Of a DNA stretch of 7,931 bases, positions 1-5,236 are shown one piece after another; position 1 is the stretch's first letter; each line of letters begins with the position of its first letter. The translations under genes and the position numbers were made by a program. Source of the DNA: Hermodarchaeum sp048939595 (GTDB lineage Archaea > Asgardarchaeota > Hermodarchaeia > Hermodarchaeales > Hermodarchaeaceae); NCBI GenBank assembly GCA_048939595.1, contig JBHLPI010000091.1, positions 1-7,931 of the forward strand, written 5' to 3'. A model generated the notes under the pieces. It was not told the DNA's origin and searched no databases. It was given only the letters and a program-made list of their open reading frames with translations.

Positions 1-177
1 CCCCATAGCTTGAAAGAGTACGGAATCTCAAAAGAGAAATTCGAAAAGAATTATGATGATTTAGTTCGCTTTACACAAGAATCGGCAGTCAATATTTTCA
101 ACTGCCGTGAGCCAACGAATGAAGATATTGAGCGGTTCTGGCACTATCTCTATGAAGGCAAATCAATTGACTTCTAA
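1..177 (+). CDS. Iron-containing alcohol dehydrogenase, C-terminal fragment (5' end outside window)
   Basis: Frame 1 is open from the first base to the TAA at 175-177, giving the last 58 residues of a protein. The piece resembles the helical C-terminus of iron-containing (group III) alcohol dehydrogenases. A helix containing DDLVRFTQESA leads into NIFNCREPTNEDIERFW, which matches the family's usual ending of a residue pattern like N-x-R-x-x-T-x-E-D-I followed by a final helix. The metal-binding His/Asp residues and the NAD(P) domain lie upstream and cannot be checked. Family members reduce aldehydes to alcohols, or the reverse, with NAD(P)H in the cytoplasm. The gene lies 44 bp upstream of the aldehyde oxidoreductase on the same strand, which suits aldehyde metabolism, although the next gene seems to have its own promoter. 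The family call rests on a short, weakly constrained region. Confidence 0.55.
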   Translation, partial: PHSLKEYGISKEKFEKNYDDLVRFTQESAVNIFNCREPTNEDIERFWHYLYEGKSIDF

Positions 178-178
178 A

Positions 179-203
179 GTGATGACCTACTATAAATTAT
201 CAC
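179..203 (+). promoter_or_regulatory. Candidate archaeal promoter of the AOR gene (TATA-like box within a short inverted repeat)
   Basis: The stretch TATAAATT at 191-198 resembles an archaeal TATA box. Its centre lies about 27 bp upstream of the ATG at 222, the normal distance from TATA to transcription start, so the message may begin at or next to this ATG (leaderless). No good Shine-Dalgarno site is visible. A 5-bp inverted repeat, GTGAT (179-183) and ATCAC (199-203), brackets the box and could be half-sites for a regulator, but arms this short occur often by chance. Confidence 0.4.
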
Positions 204-221
204 CACGGATGAATGAAACGC

Positions 222-2054
222 ATGGTCAAAAAGACATACGGGTTCACAGGTAAAATACTAAAGGTGGATTTGTCCAAAGGCACAACCACGGACATGCCGA
301 CACCTCTAGAGTGGACCAACGATTTTATTGGGGGAGCAGGACTGGCAGCGAGAATTCTGTATCCCCTCCTCTCGGCTGACACTGATCCCTTGGGACCTAA
401 TAATCCATTACTCTTAATGGCTGGTCCCTTTGGTGGCACAGCCGTACCCAGTTCAGGACGCATGGCTATCTGCACCCGTTCACCCCTCACTCGCCTCTGG
501 GGTGAAGCTGATATTGGGGGGTATTTTGGTGCAGAAATGCGCCAAGCAGGGTATGATGGTATGCTCATCCAGGGACGCGCTGAAAAACCTACCTACCTCT
601 CAGTGCTCTATGGCTCAGCTGAACTCAAACCAGCCGACTATCTTTGGTCCCACACCGTTTCTTCCACCCAACAACTCTTACGCAAAGAAATCAATGAAAA
701 GCGGTTCTTTACACTTAGTATAGGTCCTGCTGGTGAGAAACTGGTAAAATATGCCAATATCATGTCCGAGGGAGGACGCGCTGCAGGTCGTATGGGTCTT
801 GGAGCTGTGATGGGAAGTAAATATCTCAAAGCCCTGGCAGTAGTAGGAAATCAACCAGTTCCTGTAGCTAATCATGATGCTATTGTAGAACTTGCTAGGT
901 CTGCAAATAAAGTGATGATAGAAGATTTCATGCCAGACTGTTACCGCTTGATGGGTACAGCAACCGCAGTCGGTCCCTCACAAGAAATTGGTTCCATGCC
1001 AAACAAGTATTTTACTCAAGGAGAATTTCCTACTCACGACAATATCAGCGGGGCGACAATGTCGGAGACGCGACTTGTTGGTCGAGATGGCTGCCATCGG
1101 TGCCCCATTCAATGTGGCCGGGTCGTCGAAGTGCCTGAAGGCAAATATAAGCTACCCAGAGTCTCGGGTCCTGAATACGAAACACTTGGGGCATTGGGAT
1201 CGCTGATGCTCATTGATAATCTCGATGCTCTTATTATGGCAAGTCATCTTTGTGACGATTTAGGCTTAGACACCATTAGCACCGGGAATAGTATCGGATT
1301 TGCTCATTATCTCATGGAGCATGACAAACTTACTCCCAAAGAGGTAGGTATGTTACTTGAATGGGGAAATCCAGAGCCCGTTATTGAATTGATTAAGCAG
1401 ATTGCGCATCGAGAAGGCTTTGGTGATATCCTAGCGGAGGGGGTCCGGTCGATGGGTGAACGCTATGATGCTCAAGATCTTGCTGTGCATGTGAAGGGAC
1501 TAGAAGTGTCCTGTTGGGATCCGCGCGCACTTTTTGGGATGGCGACAAGTTATGCAACCAGTCCACGGGGTGGGACCCATCTAGATGGGGACATGTACAT
1601 GGTCCTTCAAGGCCAAGTGCAGTTAGAACTCGGCATTGATGCAGATGACCCCCAAACAGATGAAGGGATGGGTGAAGTTGCTGCAAAGTCGCAGAGCTGG
1701 CGTCAGGTTTCCAACTCCTTGATTATCTGCCAGTTCCCAACCTTCACAGTAGACGAAATCACTCAATTTTACAATCTGGTAGTTGGCCGAGAGATAACTC
1801 CCCAAGAGCTCCTTCATATTGGAGACCGCATCATCACTTTAAAACGTCTTATCAACCTGAACCTTGGGTTCCAGCCAGAGGATGATAGTCTCCCCACGCT
1901 TCTCCTTCAACCTCTCCCAAATGGAGGCACTCGTGGTCTGGTACCTGATCTTGAAAAGCAACTAAATGATTACTATACTTATCGAGACTGGGATCGAAAA
2001 ACTGGTCGACCATCAGCCGCTGCCCTTAAAGCTGTGGGGCTCGCTGATTTATGA
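222..2054 (+). CDS. aor: Aldehyde:ferredoxin oxidoreductase (tungsten/molybdenum pterin enzyme)
   Basis: This is a full-length AOR-family protein (610 aa; the family is about 600-620). It oxidises aldehydes to carboxylic acids with ferredoxin, or runs in reverse, using a bis-pterin W or Mo cofactor and one [4Fe-4S] cluster in the cytoplasm. The N-terminus has the YGFTGKILKVDL opening and the GGAGLAARIL segment. The cluster ligands are C291, C294 and C298 in CHRCPIQC, plus C503 near the C-terminus. A DxxGLD pterin-binding motif lies at 345-350. GPEYET (E318) and SPRGGTH (H453) fit the conserved active-site surroundings. The second pterin motif, normally DxxGLC, reads NSLIIC (498-503), so the Asp is replaced by Asn. 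I chose the ATG at 222 over the in-frame ATG at 213 because it fits the TATA spacing and puts the conserved YGFTGK close to the start. Substrate and metal (AOR, FOR or GAPOR type) cannot be told from sequence. Two unknown genes follow on the same strand and may be co-transcribed. Confidence 0.95.
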   Translation: MVKKTYGFTGKILKVDLSKGTTTDMPTPLEWTNDFIGGAGLAARILYPLLSADTDPLGPNNPLLLMAGPFGGTAVPSSGRMAICTRSPLTRLWGEADIGGYFGAEMRQAGYDGMLIQGRAEKPTYLSVLYGSAELKPADYLWSHTVSSTQQLLRKEINEKRFFTLSIGPAGEKLVKYANIMSEGGRAAGRMGLGAVMGSKYLKALAVVGNQPVPVANHDAIVELARSANKVMIEDFMPDCYRLMGTATAVGPSQEIGSMPNKYFTQGEFPTHDNISGATMSETRLVGRDGCHRCPIQCGRVVEVPEGKYKLPRVSGPEYETLGALGSLMLIDNLDALIMASHLCDDLGLDTISTGNSIGFAHYLMEHDKLTPKEVGMLLEWGNPEPVIELIKQIAHREGFGDILAEGVRSMGERYDAQDLAVHVKGLEVSCWDPRALFGMATSYATSPRGGTHLDGDMYMVLQGQVQLELGIDADDPQTDEGMGEVAAKSQSWRQVSNSLIICQFPTFTVDEITQFYNLVVGREITPQELLHIGDRIITLKRLINLNLGFQPEDDSLPTLLLQPLPNGGTRGLVPDLEKQLNDYYTYRDWDRKTGRPSAAALKAVGLADL

Positions 2055-2092
2055 GAACAAAGGATTCCTGCGGATCCAAGTAGGAAACAACC

Positions 2093-3010
2093 ATGGAAAG
2101 CTTACGAAGTCAGGAGCCAAAATTATTCGCACTCTTAGATCGTGCGGCCACCGATCAACATACTCGGCTTCTCTCATCTCTTCTTAAACAGCTTACGCCT
2201 TATGCTAAGGGGAACCCCCATCTCTTACTCATGCCCAATGCCTTCGATAGGATCAAGACACATTCTGAGACTACAGTAGATTTGGAAATGCGGGGAAAAA
2301 CCCCAGAACATATTGATTTCGGCGGATATACTCTAGTGGTTCCTCTCTCTTCAACAGATCCTTTTGATACCTTGTATTTGACACGACCATTTTCTAACAA
2401 ACTCAAACTCACAATTTTCACGGACCAACCCCCCATTCTTCCGTTTGCATTATGGTTAACCCTAAATCCAAACCATCCCGGAATCACCCCTGAAGGATTC
2501 AATCCCAAAGGAGCGTTTAATGCTTTCCGAGGTCCTGCCCCAATACTTCCTGCTAATGTCACCAAACCCAACAATCTAATTACAGCTTCTGTCCTATTGC
2601 GCGAGTCCTTAGAAACAAGGTCGTTAAATAAACGTGACGTAACCACACTTGAACAACTCATCCCGTTTCCAATCGAAAGAGAGGTAGGCAAACGCTTCTT
2701 TCCTCCATTACAAGTTGTCCGAAGCGGAATTGATGATATTCTCCGACCTGAAAGTTATCTGCTTCGTCTTCCTACTGTGCCACTTATTGTCACTTATGCT
2801 GACGGACTCAAGAAAACTCTGATTCAAATTGAAACTGTTCCCTCTTGGCCCACCGATTGGCAACCAGAGAGCGCATTTGTCAGCGAATCCCAACGATTCG
2901 TAATGATCGGTGAAGGAATCAACTACGATATTTTTACTTTGATGATGCTCATGCGTGATTTAGCCGAAGCAACAACGGCATCTGAAGATATTTACTGGCC
3001 CATCGGTTAA
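2093..3010 (+). CDS. Hypothetical protein downstream of AOR, cysteine-free, no recognised family
   Basis: I do not recognise this 305-residue protein. It starts at ATG 2093, 38 bp after the AOR stop, with a weak AGGA site at 2082-2085 seven bases upstream, so it is probably in the AOR transcript. It has no cysteine, no evident signal peptide and no convincing membrane helix, so it is probably soluble and does not bind an iron-sulfur cluster through cysteines. The composition is rich in Pro, Leu and Thr, with hydrophobic beta-like stretches (GGYTLVVPL around 77-85, VPLIVTYAD around 230-238) and a proline-rich middle (about 115-160). The C-terminus looks helical (FTLMMLMRDLAEA) and ends in YWPIG. 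Long length, clean reading frame and position support a real gene. A role linked to AOR (cofactor insertion, assembly or substrate supply) is only a guess from neighbourhood. Confidence 0.75.
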   Translation: MESLRSQEPKLFALLDRAATDQHTRLLSSLLKQLTPYAKGNPHLLLMPNAFDRIKTHSETTVDLEMRGKTPEHIDFGGYTLVVPLSSTDPFDTLYLTRPFSNKLKLTIFTDQPPILPFALWLTLNPNHPGITPEGFNPKGAFNAFRGPAPILPANVTKPNNLITASVLLRESLETRSLNKRDVTTLEQLIPFPIEREVGKRFFPPLQVVRSGIDDILRPESYLLRLPTVPLIVTYADGLKKTLIQIETVPSWPTDWQPESAFVSESQRFVMIGEGINYDIFTLMMLMRDLAEATTASEDIYWPIG

Positions 3011-3018
3011 TTCGAAGG

Positions 3019-3078
3019 TTGAAAAAGCACAAAAAAGTTTATGCAGTTGTAGAATCTGCTCCGCGTGGACTTAGGTGA
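3019..3078 (+). other. Short in-frame reading segment ending in UGA just upstream of the 127-aa gene
   Basis: The frame of the following gene is open upstream from 2986 and is closed only by the TGA at 3076-3078. From the TTG at 3019 it encodes 19 residues (KKHKKVYAVVESAPRGLR after the first) that look protein-like, with a basic start and a short beta-type run. It could be a leader peptide, the true 5' part of the next gene cut off by a mutation or sequencing error, a UGA read-through (selenocysteine) site, or chance. The segment contains no in-frame ATG, and the TTG has no clearly placed Shine-Dalgarno site. Confidence 0.3.
3073..3078 (+). promoter_or_regulatory. Shine-Dalgarno site AGGTGA setting the GTG start at 3085
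   Basis: AGGTGA matches the archaeal anti-Shine-Dalgarno complement and lies six bases before GTG 3085. It contains the in-frame TGA that closes the upstream segment, so the upstream stop and the ribosome binding site for the next gene are the same bases. Confidence 0.5.
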
Positions 3079-3084
3079 AGTATT

Positions 3085-3468
3085 GTGGTGTTTTGTCCCA
3101 CTGCAGGTGGTCATTGCCAGGGACGTGCAAAGTGTCGCCTCTGGATTCGAGGACGAATTCTATATACGGATTCGAAACAACTTGCAGCTCAACTCGCCCG
3201 CAACCTACTTGAAACTACAAAAACACAACCGCTTTTGATAATTCCCCAAGAAGCTCGTGAAGCATTCTGGGCGTCTCAAGGTCTCCCAGATATTCAGCGA
3301 GAAATCCTCATTGATCGCTATTTACGTGAAAAGGTCACAGAGGTTGAAACATTGGCTTCCGAGTGGATCCAGAGTCCTGCATTCCTTGAATCGATGCTCC
3401 AAATACACTCAGAGAAAATTAAGGAATCATCTGAGCCCCGTACACCACGCTGCAAGTCCCCTCCATAG
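3085..3468 (+). CDS. Hypothetical protein with N-terminal Cys-rich motif, overlapping hypD
   Basis: I do not recognise this predicted 127-residue protein. It starts at GTG 3085 (a second GTG follows at 3088), behind AGGTGA. Near the N-terminus are three cysteines and a histidine: C4, H10, C11 and C17 (C-x6-C-x5-C). These could bind a metal or cluster, but the spacing matches no motif I know. A beta-like WIRGRILY follows, then a helix (DSKQLAAQLARNLLETT), the strand PLLIIP, and charged helices to the end. The last 15 codons lie over the convergent hypD 3' end, a 50-bp overlap. The Pro/Arg/Ser-rich tail there looks like antisense of hypD rather than selected sequence. The gene follows the 305-aa gene by 74 bp and may belong to the AOR transcript. 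The in-frame UGA eight bases before the start leaves open that this is a truncated or recoded version of a longer protein. Confidence 0.55.
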   Translation: MVFCPTAGGHCQGRAKCRLWIRGRILYTDSKQLAAQLARNLLETTKTQPLLIIPQEAREAFWASQGLPDIQREILIDRYLREKVTEVETLASEWIQSPAFLESMLQIHSEKIKESSEPRTPRCKSPP

Positions 3469-4543
3469 AAACCATACAGGGACCAATCGGATTTTGGGGG
3501 ACACATTTCTTCCCAAAGAGCGGGCACTCTTCTGGACGCATAATTCCCCGTAAAACTTCTCCGCATTTACATCCAGGCGGCATCTCATATTTTTGAGGTT
3601 CAAGTTTGATTTCAAAGCGGGTACGCACATCAAAGGACATATATTCTTCTCGTAGAGCTAGCCCTGATTCTGGAATAATTCCGATTCCCCGCCAACGCGC
3701 ATCTACCGGGACGAACACTTTCTCGATCATTTCACGGGCTCGAACATTTCCCTCATAGGATACTGCACGAGTGTATTCGTTTTCTACCTCACCTCGACCA
3801 TCCTCTAACTGTTGAAGGAGCATCACTATTCCTAGGAGCACGTCTAAGGGTTCAAACCCTGCGATGACTTGAGGCACTTTCCATCGGTTAGAGATATGTT
3901 CATACCCTTGGGCACCGATTATCACCGAAACATGACCGGGAAGAAGAAATCCATCTAACCCTACCTCCCCTTGGTCCAGAAGAAATTCTTCTGCTGGCGG
4001 AATGAGCCTATGACTCACTAAGACGCTGAAATTACTGGGTGCATCTCCTAAAATCTCTGCGGCCGTTGGTGGGGTTGTTGTTTCGAAACCAATTGCAAAG
4101 TGCACCACCTCTTTATCCGGATGCTCCTTTGCAGCAATTATCGCATCCATCATACTGTAAACCACTTGCACATTTGCACCCTTTCCGCGTGCAGAATTCA
4201 AAGAACCAAGGTCGCCAGCTGGAACGCGCATCATATCTCCGAAGGTAGTTAACAACGCGTTTGGCTGTTTGGCAACTGCTATTGCCAGGGCTACATCTTC
4301 TGGAGGACATACACATACTGGACACCCCGGTCCTGCGATTAGTTCCACATTCTCGGGAAGCAGGTCCCGTAATCCGGAGTGGGTGATGGTGTATTCGTGA
4401 GTGCCACAAAGGTGCATGAACTTGAAGGTGCGGTTTTTCGCGAGTTCTTTGATTTTTTGGGCAGCTTTCATAGCAAGCTGAGGGTCACGAAACCCCTTCT
4501 GCAGCTCTAATGGGTCCATATTTGCGAAGCTTCCAGCCATCAT
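3419..4543 (-). CDS. hypD: NiFe-hydrogenase maturation protein HypD
   Basis: HypD is the cytoplasmic scaffold that, with HypC and HypE, assembles the Fe(CN)2CO unit placed in NiFe hydrogenases. The 374-residue product is normal length and carries the family signatures in order: HLCGTHE (C46), GPGCPVCVC (C74, C77), TFGDMMRVP, IGFETTTPPTA, GFLLPGHVS, GFEPLDVL and RWRGIGIIPESG. The C-terminal cysteine cluster (C325, C327, C340, C347, C356, C364) ends in PIGPCMVSMEGTC and should hold the [4Fe-4S] cluster and redox cysteines. C46, C74 and C77 correspond to the E. coli residues C41, C69 and C72, which are needed for iron binding. The frame is open to 4765, but the ATG at 4543 is preceded by GGAGG with a 5-base spacer and puts FRDP close to the N-terminus, as in relatives. 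No hypC or hypE is adjacent. The 3' end overlaps the convergent unknown gene by 50 bp. Confidence 0.97.
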   Translation of the reverse strand: MMAGSFANMDPLELQKGFRDPQLAMKAAQKIKELAKNRTFKFMHLCGTHEYTITHSGLRDLLPENVELIAGPGCPVCVCPPEDVALAIAVAKQPNALLTTFGDMMRVPAGDLGSLNSARGKGANVQVVYSMMDAIIAAKEHPDKEVVHFAIGFETTTPPTAAEILGDAPSNFSVLVSHRLIPPAEEFLLDQGEVGLDGFLLPGHVSVIIGAQGYEHISNRWKVPQVIAGFEPLDVLLGIVMLLQQLEDGRGEVENEYTRAVSYEGNVRAREMIEKVFVPVDARWRGIGIIPESGLALREEYMSFDVRTRFEIKLEPQKYEMPPGCKCGEVLRGIMRPEECPLFGKKCVPQNPIGPCMVSMEGTCSVVYGAQMIP

Positions 4544-4548
4544 GGTAT

Positions 4549-4553
4549 CCTCC
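4549..4553 (-). promoter_or_regulatory. Shine-Dalgarno GGAGG that decides the hypD start
   Basis: On the minus strand GGAGG is followed by five bases and then ATG ATG (4543, 4540). No comparable site precedes the in-frame Met codons further upstream at 4660 and 4765, so translation most likely begins at 4543. Confidence 0.75.
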
Positions 4554-4592
4554 AAAATCTGATATTTAGATGCTTCACTTTCGTGGGAGATG

Positions 4593-4600
4593 CCATATAC
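4593..4600 (-). promoter_or_regulatory. Candidate archaeal promoter of hypD
   Basis: On the minus strand GTATATGG follows a purine-rich GCGAAAAAG, resembling a BRE-TATA pair. A start about 26 bp downstream, near 4571, would give a leader of roughly 28 nt containing the GGAGG at 4549-4553. This fits the chosen hypD start and would place the promoter in the 145-bp divergent gap with the OsmC gene. It is judged from spacing and consensus only. Confidence 0.35.
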
Positions 4601-4688
4601 CTTTTTCGCAGTTACATTTTCTTCAAGGATTTGAATTTCCCGAACACCTAAAAGCTTCATCAAAACTCGTGCGAAGAAGTGAATAAGG

Positions 4689-5141
4689 TTGAATGACAAA
4701 AAACCTGAATCTCTTGAGTTCAATGTGAATGCATTATGGACGGAAGGAAAGGAAGGAATCATCAAAATAAACGGGAAATCCGATCTCCCCCTATCTTCGC
4801 CAGTCCATTGGGACGGAAAAGCTGACGCTTATTCCCCTCATGACCTCTTCATTTCCGCCGTAACTGGGTGTTACATTACCACCTTTGCCAGTATGATGAA
4901 ACGAATGAAACAACCTTTATCGGCGCATCAGGTATCAGGACGAGGAGTTCTCAAACAGCATCCTGAGGGAGGTTGGTTATTCACGGACATTTACATTATA
5001 ATGAAAATCATAATACCGAAGGATGCCATTCTTAGTCAAGTCAAACGCGCTGTGGACTTGACTGAAAAGTACTGTCATATTTCCCGCTCTGTAGCCTGTA
5101 AGGTTCTTGTAGAACCTCAAATAACACAACTTGATGAGTAA
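4689..5141 (+). CDS. OsmC/Ohr-family protein (thiol peroxidase-like)
   Basis: This 150-residue protein fits the OsmC family, whose members usually act as cytoplasmic thiol-dependent reductases of organic hydroperoxides. The two expected cysteines are present: C61 in AVTGCYITTF, at the start of the long central helix, and C129 in KYCHISRSV, the equivalent of the family's YCPVS/CHISR region. SPHDLFISAVTGC is a typical lead-in. The start is uncertain. TTG 4689 is the first usable start after the in-frame TGA at 4680, with AAGTGA at 4677-4682 six bases upstream. GTG 4722 would give a shorter form that still keeps the domain. The gene is divergent from hypD and upstream of the F420 flavoprotein gene, separated by an inverted repeat. 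Protection of oxygen-sensitive neighbours from peroxide is a plausible role but inferred. Some relatives are of unknown function rather than proven peroxidases. Confidence 0.88.
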   Translation: MNDKKPESLEFNVNALWTEGKEGIIKINGKSDLPLSSPVHWDGKADAYSPHDLFISAVTGCYITTFASMMKRMKQPLSAHQVSGRGVLKQHPEGGWLFTDIYIIMKIIIPKDAILSQVKRAVDLTEKYCHISRSVACKVLVEPQITQLDE

Positions 5142-5177
5142 CTCTATAATCATTAGAGTTACGTTGTCTATCAAGTT
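5128..5177. repeat. Nested inverted repeat spanning the OsmC stop codon
   Basis: Two perfect inverted repeats share one centre region. The inner arms are GTAACTCTA (5138-5146) and TAGAGTTAC (5154-5162), 9 bp with the 7-base loop TAATCAT. The outer arms are AACTTGAT (5128-5135) and ATCAAGTT (5170-5177), 8 bp, with 2 bases on the left and 7 on the right between inner and outer stems. The OsmC stop TAA (5139-5141) lies inside the inner left arm. As RNA it would form a 17-bp bulged hairpin at the end of the OsmC message. As DNA it could be an operator for the next gene. No long T-run follows, which speaks against an intrinsic terminator of the usual kind. Confidence 0.75.
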
Positions 5178-5226
5178 TAAGTAGGCGAACACCCCATTTT
5201 GACTGCAAACCCTGCATTTGATTCTT

Positions 5227-5232
5227 GGTGAT
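5227..5232 (+). promoter_or_regulatory. Shine-Dalgarno GGTGAT that decides the TTG start at 5237
   Basis: GGTGAT is an exact match to the 16S complement (…GGAGGTGATCC) and lies four bases before TTG 5237. The alternative starts TTG 5225 and GTG 5228 lie at or within this site and have no site of their own. Confidence 0.6.
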
Positions 5233-5236
5233 TCAG

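Noticed and set aside
2200..2691. 163-aa minus-strand frame opposite the 305-aa unknown gene
   Set aside because: It has no Shine-Dalgarno site or recognisable family. The plus-strand frame is longer, correctly spaced after AOR and more protein-like, though since neither is recognised this is a judgement.
3419..3566. Extra + and - strand frames over the hypD 3' end
   Set aside because: They are shadow frames of the strongly conserved HypD C-terminus and have no start signals or family resemblance.
4544..4765. Longer HypD starting at 4765 or 4660
   Set aside because: GGAGG with ideal spacing precedes the ATG at 4543, relatives begin close to FRDP, and the 4765 start would overlap the divergent OsmC gene. 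Kept only as a low-level finding.
5101..5117. Inverted repeat AGGTTC-TTGTA-GAACCT near the OsmC 3' end
   Set aside because: Only 6 bp and wholly inside coding sequence (KVLVEPQ). It is likely incidental, although it precedes the larger nested repeat.
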